A stretch of 64,000 bases of DNA from positions 142,191,251 through 142,255,250 of the forward strand of contig CM068827.1 in NCBI GenBank assembly GCA_028554795.2, written 5' to 3'. The position numbers were made by a program, and so were the translations under genes. Source of the DNA: Sinohyriopsis cumingii (taxonomy: Eukaryota > Mollusca > Bivalvia > Unionida > Unionidae). Below the pieces are notes generated by a model, which had not been told where the DNA came from, made no database searches, and was given only the letters and a program-made list of their open reading frames with translations. Positions within the stretch are counted from its first letter, which is position 1, and every line of letters starts with the position of its first letter. Below are positions 36,717 through 48,644 of this stretch, piece after piece.

Positions 36717-37090
36717 CCATATAAACTCGCCTATAAGTCGACACAAACTGCAAAGTGCACAGACCCAGATCTGCCATCACATAATGCACTAACAGATCTG
36801 GGTCTGTGCAGTTTGTTAGGAGTAATCAGTAGAACAACACAGGCTCTGACCTGGAATCACATAATGCGCTAACAGACATGGGTCAGTTCAATTTGTTAGG
36901 AGTAATCAGTAGAAAAACACAGACCCTGATCTGCCATCACATAATGCGCTAAGCATGTCTGGGTCTGTGTAGTTTGTTAGGAATAATCAGTAGAACAACA
37001 CAGACCCAGATCTGCCATCACATAATGCTACAGCAGATCAGCATCTTTGTTGTTTGAAGTTTGCTTCGACTTATAAGTGAGTGTATATGG
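36717..37090 (+). mobile_element. Palindromic MITE with internally amplified core, TA-flanked
   Basis: TA|CCATATAAACTCGCCTATAAG at the left and cttataagtgagtgtatatgg|TA at the right. The middle has three ~117-bp tandem units, each running from 'cagacccagatctgccatcacataatgc' to 'cagatctgggtctgtgcagtttgttaggagtaatcagtagaacaacac'. Confidence 0.85.
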
Positions 37091-37191
37091 TAAGTAAATT
37101 TTTAATTACTTGCTAATTAGGTTAATGAATTTTCAGGAAATATGCATCCATAAAAATAAAAGTACTGAACACAAACTAACTGAAGACATCA

Positions 37192-37325
37192 GATGCTAGG
37201 ACAGTGACAGATTCATTAAGCTTAAAACACAAACGTGTTGTTTAACATCAGGAAATCAGATGATAGGACAGTGACAGATTCACTCAGCTAAAACACCACC
37301 ATGTTGTCTAACATCAGGAAACCTT
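37192..37325. repeat. ~65-bp direct duplication
   Basis: 'gataggacagtgacagattca..taaaacac..gttgt.taacatcaggaaa' occurs twice in tandem. Confidence 0.8.
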
Positions 37326-38280
37326 AAAAAGAAATACTTGCAGAACCAGGAAAAAGGCTGGCTTAGAAAAATGATTAAAAATTAAATCCTATTCATAAAA
37401 ATTATTCTATGAGGAGAGGCAATAGAAAGGACTTGAACACAACAAGGAAACTTGACTGTTAAAGAAAAGTTGACCAGGATCTTCCATATTTAATAGAATC
37501 ACTTTTACTGCAAAATGTGTATGATAATGTCTTGCCAAATGTAGCAACACAAAGAGAAATTTAAATGGAATGCCATCTCTAAAAGTTATAGTTTTTATAA
37601 AATCATAGTTTGCAATAACCTTTTGTTGGAGATAGAACTTTTATTGATTTTACAAGATTTTACCTTTTAAACTCAACTGATCTTGTAAAAAAAAATATGT
37701 AAAGTTCAACATTTTATTTTAAAAAAGCTATTATGTTGAAGCGCAACAACAATGATTATGATGTAATGTGTTTACAACATCTGGTTTATGGGAAAAAAAT
37801 TACCAAAAATATTGAAACAGACTATATTTGCTGTGGAATTTCTTGAGTATCCTATTATGGAGGCAAGTTGACATTTTGGATAGAAGACAATTTTGTATGT
37901 GTGAGACAACTTGCAAAATTGGAAACTTGGATTAAAATGCAGTATTGTTTTATGGTAAACATTTCCATCTTTTATACAATGTATTTATTGTATGATTCTA
38001 AAAGATACATAGGATTTTCTAGGTTACAAGTTCAAAAAGGTCATGGAATGGGTCTTCATGTTGACATTTCGATATCACATTTTCATATGCATTTAGGGTA
38101 GAAATGTGGTATATTTGTGTACATTTTATGAATACCACTTTCCTTAATTAAAGGATGATCATTCGTTCTTGATACAAATTGGATATTTGACCAAAAACAA
38201 CACATGATCCAATGTTTACAGTAATGTCAAATCAATGCACAGAATTACCTGACCTGCAGAATTGGCCAACATGGTGGTAT
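37326..38280. other. Intron, nothing recognised
   Basis: A+T-rich. The plus-strand open frame at 37868-38101 has no recognised similarity. Confidence 0.4.
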
Positions 38281-38475
38281 ATGGCCTGGGTCTATGCCAT
38301 TTTTGTGTGGGGCCTAGGCCTATGCTGTTTTTGTGTGGGGCCTATGTCTATGCTGTTTTTGTGTGGGGCCTAAGCCTATGCTCTTTTTGTGTAGGTCCTA
38401 GGCCTTTGCTGTTTTTGTGTGGGGCTTTGGCCTATGCTGTTTCTGTGTGGGGCTTAGGCCTATGCTCTTTTTGTT
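38281..38475. repeat. 30-bp GT-rich minisatellite
   Basis: About six units of gtgtggggcctaggcctatg plus ctgtttttgt; frames stay open (CGAxxYAVFVWGL-like repeats) but no gene is indicated. Confidence 0.92.
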
Positions 38476-38524
38476 CCACAGCACAGGCAGCATATTCTAT
38501 GACTCCCATGGACAGCATTATTAG

Positions 38525-39170
38525 GGGTTACTACACTTCATTATAAGGTAATCTCACTATAAGGCAGTATACTCTATGACTCCAAATGACATAATTTGAA
38601 TGAGGGATCACTGGATCACATACGTCATTATAAGGAAGTTTCACTATATGCCAGTATACTCTATGGTTCCCATGAACAGCATCATAATGAGGGAATTCAA
38701 TTTTATATACTTCATTATAATGAGAGAATCCAGTTTCATATACTTCATTATAATTAGGGAATTTAGTTTTATATACTTCATTATAATGAGGTAGTTCAAT
38801 TTTATATACTTCATTATAATGAGGGAATCCAGTTTCATATACTTTATTATAATGAGGGAATTCAGATTCATATACTTTATTATAATGAGGGAATCCAGTT
38901 TCATATACTTTATTATAATGAGGGAATCCAGTTTCATATACTTTATTATAATGTGGGAATTCAGATTCATATACTTTATTATAATGAGGGAATTCAGTTT
39001 CATATACAGCATTAGGATAAGAATGATATAAAAAAGGTCGATGTTGATAAAACATTATAATATTTGAAGTAGTTATTAAAAGTATATACAGTGATTCCCT
39101 GACAATAACAAACTCCACTATTACAAATTCTTTCATATAACAAATGACAATATTGGACCCAGAATGACAT
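38525..39170. repeat. 33-bp minisatellite inside a 'cattataatgaggga' element
   Basis: 38692-39006 holds about ten copies of ataatgagggaattcagttt plus catatactttatt. Flanks (cattataaggtaatctcacta at about 38539; acagtgattccctgacaataac at about 39087) resemble inverted ends of a DNA transposon like the MITE at 55296-55462. The 201-aa minus-strand frame with HYNKVYETGFP repeats is an artefact of the 33-bp period. Confidence 0.75.
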
Positions 39171-39929
39171 GTGTAATTTTTAGGATAATTCCTGATAGTG
39201 AATGCATTATTATGAATGCTTTGTATGGATTCTATTTCGATGTTAACAAGGATTATATGGTGCCAATAAAAACTGAATTAATAAAAATCTATATATTATA
39301 TAAGGAATTAATAAAAATGTGTAAGGAATTTAACAAAATGTATATATAAGGAATTTATAAAAATTGATATATAAGGAACTGAAAATAGAAGTTAGAATGA
39401 AAAACCCTTTCATATAAATGCAAGCATGAAATACTACAAGATAAAACATAAGATGTAAAGATGTTTAAGTTCTACAAAAGGTATATAAAATAAACTATAA
39501 AATCTATTCATCAACTATTCAATATTTTTTTCCAGATCATTGTCTGAATTCAACATCTAATATACATCATGATCAGAGTACCAACACTGTTTACTTGCCG
39601 TCTGATATCGTATCGTCGGGGCTTGCAATTAATCCATAATTATGTAATTCCATTGCCAAAATTGCATACATATTTAAACTATTCAATAATTTTGTCACAC
39701 ATCATTATGTGTCTGAATTCAATGGGAAAAATTAACAGCAAAATTAGGTTTAGAAAGACAAAGCACGTCTACGGGTCATTGCAAATTTCCACTAATTAAC
39801 GCTTGTATGCCTATTCGTTTGAATGACTACAGCAAGAATAATTAACAATCAACACATGCTTTCAGCATGCATATAACATTTACTTCAGATTTTGTAAATA
39901 TTGAAAGAACGTGTGAAAACTACTATACT
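39171..39929. other. Intron, nothing firmly recognised
   Basis: Short repeats of 'taaggaatttataaaaat' lie at 39295-39370. No coding evidence. Confidence 0.4.
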
Positions 39930-41620
39930 AATCACTGTGCAAAATGCAGAGAACGACTTGCGTTTGTGAACTTGCTTTTCCATAATGGTAAAAAAAATTA
40001 ATAAAATATAGGAAATTAATGACGAGTTCATAAACAAACACCATACCCATGTAAAACCTGAAAACTAAGTGCAGTAGGCCTGCAACGGTCATGAGTCACG
40101 TTTATACAGTTTTTTAAGCTGAACGCATGTACAATTTCATTCCCTTTCGATATCCAGCTAATAAAGCGGACATTATTTACTGGTCAATTGACTGCGTCTA
40201 ATAACACCACCAAGCCCAGAAAACATGTCAGTGGCTTTCATTTTTTGATGTTTATTAAGTTGTGAGACTCTTTTATCAACCACCGCATTGTCTGCTCCTT
40301 GGCTGTGTATGCAGTTAAAGAAGAAACACATGTCGGCTATTGTTTGAGCAATGACTGTATACAGAATTAATTGAAGACAATCACATAGACGACTTACTGG
40401 CTTTATTCCTGGATCGGTAATAAGTAACATTTCCGATAATGTTTATTTTGGCATAACACTTCAAGAACCTGGTGAAATTCTTAAATTTCAGAAGCCAAGC
40501 CACAATCATATTAGATTCAAATTTGTACGTGAACTATTCCACAAAATGATAATAAACATTTTACACACTATTCCTCATACTTCAGAGTAGGAGAAAAATA
40601 CACATACATGTATTTAAAATTTCAGGAACCATGCCACAATCGTATTATATATTGTATTGTATTCGAATTCATACACAATCTTTTCCCCAAAATGATAACA
40701 AATTGTTTTTGCGCAAAGTGCAGAGAAAGAATTCTGTTTGTGAAGTTGCTTTTACATAACGGTGAAATATTTTTTATAAAAAATAGGAAATTAATAATGA
40801 GTTCATAAGAAAACCCCATACGCATGTAAAACCCGTGAACTAAGTGCATTAGGCCTGCAATGGTCACGAGTCACTTTTATAAAAAAAAATTAAAGTTGAA
40901 TGAATGTACAGTTTCATACCCTTTCAATTTCTAGCTAATAAAGCGGACATTATTTACTGGTCAACTGATTGCGTCTAATAACACCGCCAAGCCCAGCAAA
41001 CATCTTGGTGGCTTTTGTTTTTTTATGTTTATTAAACTGTGAGAATCTTTTAACAACCACCGCATTGTCTGCTCCTTGATTGTGTAGTTAAAGAAGAAAC
41101 ACATGTTGGCTATTGTTTGCGCAACAATTGTATACAGAATTAATTGAAGACAATCACAAAGACGACTTACTGATTTTACTCATGGACCAGTAATAAGTAA
41201 CATTTCCAATAATGTTTATTTTGGCATAACACTTCAAGAACCTGGTGATATTGCTAAATTTCAGAAGCTACGCCACAATCGTATTATATCAAAATTCACA
41301 CGCGAACTCTTCCCCAAAATGATAAATGTTTTACACACTATTTCTCATACTTAAAAAATTTTCTTTCCTGGTATGAAAAAAATACAAATACATGTATCTA
41401 AAATTTCAGGAACCACACCACAATCATATTATACTGGAATTCATACGCGATCTCCTCCCCATAATGATAATAAATTTTTTATAAAATATTTCATGTACCA
41501 AAAATATTTTTTCATGTGTGAATGAATATACGAAATTTCGGGAGCCATACCACGACCGCGTTATATCCGAATTTGCGTTAAAGCGGGGCATGTTATAGCG
41601 GGGTTGCACTGTACAGGTAT
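39930..41620. mobile_element. Tandemly duplicated ~780-bp unit with a transposon end
   Basis: 39937-40715 and 40717-about 41490 are direct copies ('cagagaa.ga.tt..gtttgtgaa.ttgctttt', 'aataaagcggacattatttactggtcaa.tga', 'cttcaagaacctggtga'). A partial third copy begins near 41395. The right border 41525-41616 reads gggagccataccacgaccgc then gttatatccgaatttgcg then ttaaagcggggcatgttata then gcggggttgcactgta. This is a typical end of a TA-inserting DNA transposon. No transposase was found. Confidence 0.65.
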
Positions 41621-42190
41621 GCTCATGATATCTAGAAAGGATATACATGTATGCTCATAAAATATAGGAAGACTATACATGAATGCTCTTAAAACAGAAA
41701 AGATACATCAAAAAAGGATTTTTAAAGCTTAAATAACATTAAATTGTGGTCACTTAAAATGTATCTGATAATAAGGGATTGAAGAAACTTGTAGATCAAA
41801 TTCCGAATAATACAAGCAAAGCTCTGGAAGGAAACAGTTTCCTAATTATTTAGCAAAACAGAAATGAATGACATCTTTTTTGAGAGATCTGATTATATTA
41901 GCTGGAATATTTAGGGCACATCTGCTTATATTAAGTGAATAATATATATACTGTATTCAGTGGTGAAAAACAAGCAGCATGAGTAAAATACTGTGCACTG
42001 CAAAATGGCATTAATGTAGTTCTGATTAACCTAAAGATGAATTTTCAAAAACCCATGTAATCAAATAATTCTTGTACAGCATCACTGTGGGGGACCCTTT
42101 TATGAAAATTATCAGAAAGTTCTACTGCATGCAGAAAATCAATACATTGAAAAGGTTGAAAAACAAGTATGTCAATTATAACCTTTAAAC
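41621..42190. other. Intron, nothing recognised
   Basis: Short direct repeats 'atgctcat(g/a)a..atatacatgtatgctcata' at 41618-41690, then unremarkable sequence. Confidence 0.4.
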
Positions 42191-43040
42191 ATTTCCAGTT
42201 AGTTCCTCCATAACCGAGCATATGAGTTTCCAGTTAGGACTAGTAGCAATAACAACATGTTCAAGATGGCTGCTTTGGTGGCCATACTGGATATCAGATT
42301 GGCACCATTTTCATTTAGTACCAACAACACATAAAAAGAAGTATTTTGTGAAAACCCAATGTTTTTGTGAAACCCCAATGTTGATATAACATTCCATTTA
42401 GTTTCAATAGCAACAAGAAGATTTTTAAAATAGCCATATTAGATATGAGTGGAACCATTTTCGTTTAGGACCAGTTAGACATCACAAGAAATCCCCTGGT
42501 AAAATGTCCATGTTAATATGGCTTTCATTCTGTTGGATCAGTAATAACACAATTTCAAGACAGCTGTTGTGGTGGCCATATTGGAATATCAGATCAGCAG
42601 CATTTTCATTTAGGACAATTAGACACCATATGAAGTCTTTTAGTAAACCCCATTTTCATACAACTTTCTATTCAAAAGAAGTAGCAACAATAAGATTTTC
42701 AAGATGGCTGCTGTGGCAGCCATACAGGATGCCAGCTTGCAACACTTTCGTTCATTATAAACTAAATATAATACTAGGCCTTTTCAAGAAACTTCCATCT
42801 TGATATGACCATCCATTCTTCTGCAGTATTGATGAGATTTTCAGGATCCTGTGGTGTTCCTGCTACATGACCGAGCAGCAACATTTTTATTCAGAAACAA
42901 CTAGAACCTGGGATAAATGTGCGTGTTTAAAGTTTTATGGCAAACTTCCAAGCAATTTTGAGTTTAGAAGGAGCCATGACAACAAACTTGTGCAAACAGG
43001 CAGACGGGTGCCAGATAGTGGATAACAGAAAACAGTTCAT
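42191..43040. mobile_element. Mollusc-type 'caagatggctgc..ggccat' repeat
   Basis: About four divergent ~165-190-bp subrepeats with 'agtagcaataacaacat.ttcaagatggctgctgtggtggccatactggat.tcag.t..caccattttcatttaggac'. A tail follows: 'cagacgggtgccagatagtgg'. Non-coding dispersed repeat; class undetermined. Confidence 0.6.
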
Positions 43041-43567
43041 TTCATAAGGTCTTCTGGTCTATGATTAGTGAAACTAAATAAAAGTTGATTTTTTTGCTCT
43101 GAATTAGTTTTTCAACTGAAGAAAAGCTTAAAGTTCAATGCAGCTTTTAAAAGTCAACCTGTTAAGATGGGCTAATTATAGCATTCATTCATGGTCTTCT
43201 TTTATTAAAGTTAAAGTCCATCATTACTAAATATTTAATCTCTAATAATATTTTCCTTTATTTACATATTTGGATGCAGTTTGTTCAATATTAGCTCCTT
43301 CACATTTGCTCATTTTTAAACAAATATTTTCAGTACATAGACATGTTCAAATTTTGACATACCCTTAAGGAACTCTCAAGTTCAGCATATTTATCATTGC
43401 TAAATAACACTAGGAAAGCACAAGACTTACAAGTCCATAGCCTAAATTTTGTTTGAACATAGTTATTGGTCTGCCTAGTTTTAAGGCGTCTCAAAACCAT
43501 AAAAAAAGGCTTTCAAACCTTCCCATAGCTGCTCAGTAAATCTAGAACTATTTTAAAAACAATTTCA

Positions 43568-43820
43568 GGGGTCCCGAGTGGCCAAGTGGTCTAAAGAGCT
43601 CTCCGTTATGGATCACTGCCATCTCACCTCTGTCTGCGTGGGTTCAAGTCTCAGATTCAGCCAATGTGGTTATGTGAGAAAGCTTGCCAGTAGCTTCTCG
43701 TGGGTTGGTGGTTCTTTCCAGGGTTTCCCTGGGTTCTTCCTCCACCATTAATACTGGCCACCATGTATAGCCTATCGTGTGCTGAAAAATGGTGTTAAAC
43801 CCTACAACAATAGCAACAAT
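43568..43820 (+). mobile_element. tRNA-related SINE (family 1), full length, 13-bp TSD
   Basis: Flanked by AAAAACAATTTCA at 43555-43567 and 43821-43833. The head gtcccgagtggccaagtggtc has the A box, ggttcaagtctc the B box. The body includes ggttcttcctccaccattaatactgg, and the tail aaatggtgttaaacccta is followed by a caa-rich end. Confidence 0.95.
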
Positions 43821-43833
43821 AAAAACAATTTCA

Positions 43834-44814
43834 TAAATTAGGTATGTCCTCCATCAGCCAGTCTTATGGAGCCAATGAGCATGACATACTTATATTTGAA
43901 AATAATCAAAATAACATCAAAAGAGCAAAAGTCTTAAATGTAGATTTTTTAATCATGCTTAAAACAAGTATGGACTACCAAGAACATGTGCCAATGTCAA
44001 CATTTAAAGTAATGCAAGTTTGTAAAATTTATACGAATGTTACAGAAATAAAGGAATCCATGCCATCCTGACACATATTCAAGTTTAAGGAGTTTCCACA
44101 CATTGATTTAGGAAATGTGATAAAGGACAGGCAGAATGATGGACAGATGGTGGCAGACAGACGAGGGACAGACAGAGGGTACCACAATATCCAAGATACT
44201 TTTCTCTTTAAAAAAAATGTTGGGGATAATTACTATCCAGCTTAAGGGATGAATCCTTGTTATAAAATCTGTATAGTCAAATAAAAAGTACATAAACAGG
44301 TTCCATCTCATATCGTCCAAAAATTTATTCCTAACGTTAAATGTAATCTTTCATGAAAGTCTTCTTTCATATTAGACAGCGAGCATTACAATAACCACTG
44401 CCTAATCAATCATTTTAATCTGGCTGTCTATTGTTTTACTCGAGAGATTTGCAATCCAGTCATAATTTATTACCCTAGTTATCTGCAGTAAAATATAAAT
44501 ATTTGTTGAAAAATAATTTTCATCACTGCTGTAATATTACATGAATCACAATGCAACTTTCACTAGAATGAAATAATGACATCACACTTTATTAAAACTA
44601 TAAAAAAGGCATTTAAAAAACTCAGTTCAAATGCAACAAAACAATCTGTACACATGAGGTGTAGTATAGGACACTTGACCCAACCATGTCTCAAAGAAAA
44701 CCAAAATGTTCTATGTAACTTCTGCAAAATTAAAATCATTTCTTAAAATAAACAGCAGCGAAGCTCAAAAGCAGAAAAAAGACGGCATCAGCTATGCTCA
44801 GCAATTACACTTAC
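43834..44814. other. Intron, nothing recognised
   Basis: The open frames at 43844-44071 (+) and 44108-44320 (-) lack recognised similarity. 'ggacaggcagaatgatggacagatggtggcagacagacg' at 44126-44165 resembles the gac-rich tails of mollusc repeats. Confidence 0.4.
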
Positions 44815-44841
44815 CCTTTTCGATGAGCGCAGACCTGCAAC
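44815..44841 (-). CDS. DOCK3/4: DOCK microexon e, 27 nt
   Basis: A pyrimidine-rich acceptor (caattgtcctccaag) and donor gtaagt bound 27 nt encoding VAGLRSSKR in phase 0. The position corresponds to the variable loop after 'IKK' in DOCK proteins. The nearby gcag would give a 20-nt exon and break the frame into exon f. Skipping this exon would also keep the frame, so it could be alternatively spliced. Confidence 0.6.
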
Positions 44842-46140
44842 CTTGGAGGACAATTGATAAGAAATAATTCTCTCTGACACAAAACTCACAGTTATTTCAA
44901 TGCAATACTTTATATGATACTGTAATTACTTCGGATATGCATGACGTCATTTGTTACTACACTTTCAAACTGAATGGTATTATGTTTGATATCACAGTGG
45001 ATACAGATGTTAAAACCTGTGTCAACAAACGGTAGAAATGAGTCCAATACTACCACAAAGAGCCTGTAGGTTCATGGTTCATGCCTTGTGACTGCTGAAC
45101 CAACAAAACTCCATTACAACCTAGGCAACTATTGTGTGGTATGATTAATCACTTTATATAGCAGTTTTTGGACTTAAGGAAAGCATTCATAATTTGTTGA
45201 ATAAACTCTGAAACTTCTGCTATTCTATAAAATAAAAAAACATATCTGCATCAGTCTGCCAAACTTGCTGATAACAATTAATTGCAGTCAACATGTAGTT
45301 ATTGTGCAATTTACATGTAGTTATTGTGCAGTCTACATGCAGTTATTATGCAAATTACTTGTTTTTTCAATGAAACCAAATGAGATCAACTGGCATGGAA
45401 ACCAAAAGGAGCTTTGAAAGTAGAGGCAGGCAAAGCTCATTGACAAAGGTGAAAAAAATTGTTTAATGCATGGAAGTCCAAGTTTTCTCTGAATATTGCT
45501 GAATCGATAAAGAAAGATCACACTTGTGACCATCAATCATTTTAAGCGTAAGAAGAGGTAGCCCTTTTTTTTCTGCGGTGTGCAACAACATAGCTTATAA
45601 AAGAGGCTGTGTGGAACAGAGAACAAAGGCTAGGACTCTGTCCATGTTGGTAGGCAGCTATCTCAAGGCACGGAATATGTGTTGCCCTTGCCGGTGACAC
45701 AGCCTAGACTGATGATGGAGGAACTGTCTGGTGCTGGTCTACTATCTTCCTTGGGGGTCAGTACTGGTTAGTGCAAGATTTTGTTTATTGATTCTGTTTA
45801 CTTGGTTGCCAGTGCTGCTTAAAGCTGGGAGGGGGTAAACTATGAAAATCAATTAACATACCCGAATTTGGTGTTGAACATTCTTGATGTAATTGGCATT
45901 CAGCTCAGAACTGGAGCTGGAACTGGGAAAGTCAATTACCATATCTGGTCCCATGAGTTTAAGGTGCAGACTGACAAAGCTGTGTAGTTTTTGATGCCAC
46001 AAGTCTGGTACTAGATATCCTGGGAAATGTCACCATAGCTAGTACCAAGATACACTGTGTTGACTGCATACTACTTGTCTGGATAAGCTGCCATACCATG
46101 GCCCACTGTATTGTGAAAATCCAAATTATTTGCAGTGAGA
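44842..46140. other. Intron with a 24-bp triplication
   Basis: 45283-45355 has three copies of 'acatgtagttattgtgcaatt'. The rest has no recognised features. Confidence 0.5.
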
Positions 46141-46147
46141 GAGAGAG

Positions 46148-46387
46148 TCTTGTACTTGTGGGTTTACAGCCATTTTTAGCACATGATAGGCTATAGATAA
46201 TGGCCAGTATAACTGGTGGGGGAAGAACCCAGGAAAACCCCAGGACAAACTACTGACCCAAGGGAAGCTACTGACAAGCTTTCTCACATATACACACTGG
46301 TTGAGACCAAGACTCAAACCCAAAGAGGTGAGATGACAGTGATTGGAAAAGGCAAACACTTTAGACCACTTGGCCACATGGGGCCCG
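46148..46387 (-). mobile_element. tRNA-related SINE (family 1), diverged
   Basis: Reverse complement of the family: gggccccatgtggccaagtgg at the head, gggtttgagtcttggtctca over the B box, gggttcttcccccaccag in the body, and a tail near gtttacagccatttttagca. Target duplications are not clear. Confidence 0.85.
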
Positions 46388-47264
46388 TGAGATGGAGTGA
46401 AGTGTTGGCAAGGGAGCAAAACTGATGGAGTCCACATCCTTAATCATACATTTTCTCACTCATTCACTGCTCATAGCAAGTGGTAATAATGATTGCCCAT
46501 ACCTCCTCAGGCTAGTTTAAGCACATATGAAATGAATCACCCAAAATTGCACCTCATACAACAGAAATTCAGGTAGGGTGATTGACATTGGTCTAACTGA
46601 AGACATTTACACGACACTTACTCAATCCTGTTTATTGTATTTGCAGGCACATACCAATACACACAGCAGAACAATGGCAGGCACTGGTGAAAACAGCCTG
46701 TGTTACCCTAACTGTGAAAGAATGCTAATGATTAGGGCAAAATGCCTATGAATACAACATGCATGACCTTTCAACATGTAGTAATTGACAATTGTTTGAC
46801 AGAATTCATAGAAAAGGTCAACAGCAGTGCTATGGAGCCATGGAAAGGCAACTGACGTGGTGCAGATGTCTTTATCATATACTGAAATTTAAAAAATGTA
46901 TGAGCAAAATATTGGTCCTTGATGAAAAACAAGTATGAACAAGACTGAAATTTGAACGGAATATGATGCCCTGTTTGAGAAAACTCACCAGAATGGCTCA
47001 TATGATAACAGGCACAAGTGGATTTTGGTTATGTGAGATTTCAAAAATGAGTCTGCTTCCTAAAACAAGTAGAATATGTAACTGATGAAGTGACTGTACA
47101 TGGATCCAATCCAAGGGGAGACCACTTTAGCATGACTTCAACTTTTGGAAGCAGATGACATTTAAGCACTTTTTTTCTAATTGCAAGCCTGGGAGGGCTA
47201 GATTTGCAAGGTGTGGATAATATACTCCAAAGGTATTAAGATCAGATAAGGCATTTAAAAAAGG
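46388..47264. other. Intron, nothing recognised
   Basis: No splice-bounded similarity or transposon ends seen. Confidence 0.4.
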
Positions 47265-48070
47265 AAAGGTGTGTGTGTGTGCATGTGTGTGTGTGTGTAT
47301 GTTTCCTTACCCTAAGTGCGAGCTATCCACAATGTTTGGGGTCAGGTGTGAAACTAATATTATTATGCACAAACTATTTTACTTCTGTTTGTGTCTTACT
47401 TTGACCTTTGACTTTTTGACTTGAATATCAATAGCCTTCATCCCAACCCTAATTGCAAACCAATCACAAAGTTGGTGATGTAGGTCATATAGAACTTTTG
47501 TTATTATGTGCAAGTCATTCAGTCAAAGTGACCTTGATCTCTAACCTTTTGAATAGAAAAGTGCAAGCCATTCACAAAGTCTCATAACCATTGATGATGG
47601 AGAACTTGAGTTATTGTACAGAAACCATTTTTGTTTCATTCATTGTGACCTAGATCTTTTTCCTTTTAAGAATGAAAACAATAAGGTTCTTCTTTATCCC
47701 AAGTCCAAGCCATCCAGAAAGTTCAGTAACTATTGAGAGTGGAAATTTGAATTACTGTCCAGAAACTATATTTCTACTTTCAGTCAGTGCCCTTGACCTT
47801 TTATCTTTCGACCCTGATATTGATGGAGTTCTTCCTTACCCAAGTACAAGCTAGTTACAAAGTTTGGTAACTGCTGATGGTGAAGAACTTGAGAATTGTG
47901 TGGAAACCATTTTCCTTCTCTCAGTAACAGTGAACTTGACCTTTGCTGTTCTGAGCCTGAAATTAATAGGGTTTTACTTATCCAAAGTACAAATCATCCA
48001 CAAGGCAATTGTAGATGGTGGACAACCAAAGTTATTGTGCAACACCACGATATGTTATACTCATCCTTAT
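47265..48070. repeat. (TG)n plus mollusc-type 'tgacctttgac' dispersed repeat
   Basis: A TG tract (47269-47302) precedes roughly six degenerate ~110-bp subunits with 'tttgacctttgac', 'ccttaccc.aagt.caagcca.ccacaaagtt.ggt' and 'gaacttgagttattgt'. Same family as 15.04-15.72 kb. Confidence 0.6.
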
Positions 48071-48514
48071 AGAAGGCATATAAAAACTGTCTGATTATAA
48101 AATAGATGGAAACCATAAGCAATGCTATAACACATGCTTTAACAAGTACAAATAAATATTTTTGGGTCAAAACTTCAAAAAAATACTCATTGGTAAGTGC
48201 AGGTCTTAATTCTAGAATGTATTTTAGGAGGGAAGTGGGTTTGAAGTGCTCTCTGAAGCATCATTATTTCTTGTTGCTGAACTTAGCTCTATACAAGGTG
48301 TCTCATGATTGGGTGCAATGCACCCATTATGAGACCTTGCAAAATCTACTTAAATAGTACATCTTTAAGTATACAGTGAAGTTATTCCACTGTATCACAG
48401 AACAGTGAATACTGCCCATGTCTCCATGGCATTTTATTCATGCAAAAGTCTGATAAACCAAGTCTGGATGATCAAGACTTAGCTGTATTCAAATCTTTGA
48501 CATCCAAAACCTAC

Positions 48515-48642
48515 CTTCTTTAAGTTGAAGATGATATCCAGAATATCTCCCAACAGCTCAATGGCCAAAGCTTTGTGTTTCTTCTCCTTGACAGAGTTTT
48601 TGATCTGCACCATGCACAACATAATCAATTCATCACGAGTTT
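48515..48642 (-). CDS. DOCK3/4: DOCK exon d, 128 nt
   Basis: Acceptor ttcttgtacag and donor gtaggt flank 2 nt plus 42 codons. The end reads LLGDILDIIFNLKK, matching the DOCK helix that ends '...iLsnifclIKK'. It enters in phase 1, completing Glu with exon c, and leaves in phase 0. A 60-bp direct duplication of the upstream intron sits next to its acceptor. Confidence 0.85.
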
Positions 48643-48644
48643 CT

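Noticed and set aside
38262-38546. Cysteine-rich repeat protein-like frame (FCVGPRP / VWGLGLCSF)
   Set aside because: Translation of a 30-bp minisatellite; not supported by splice sites or composition.
38531-39136. Longest open frame (201 codons, minus) with HYNKVYETGFP repeats
   Set aside because: Produced by a 33-bp minisatellite; codon-period repeat keeps frames open on both strands, and there is no start context, splice signals or known similarity.
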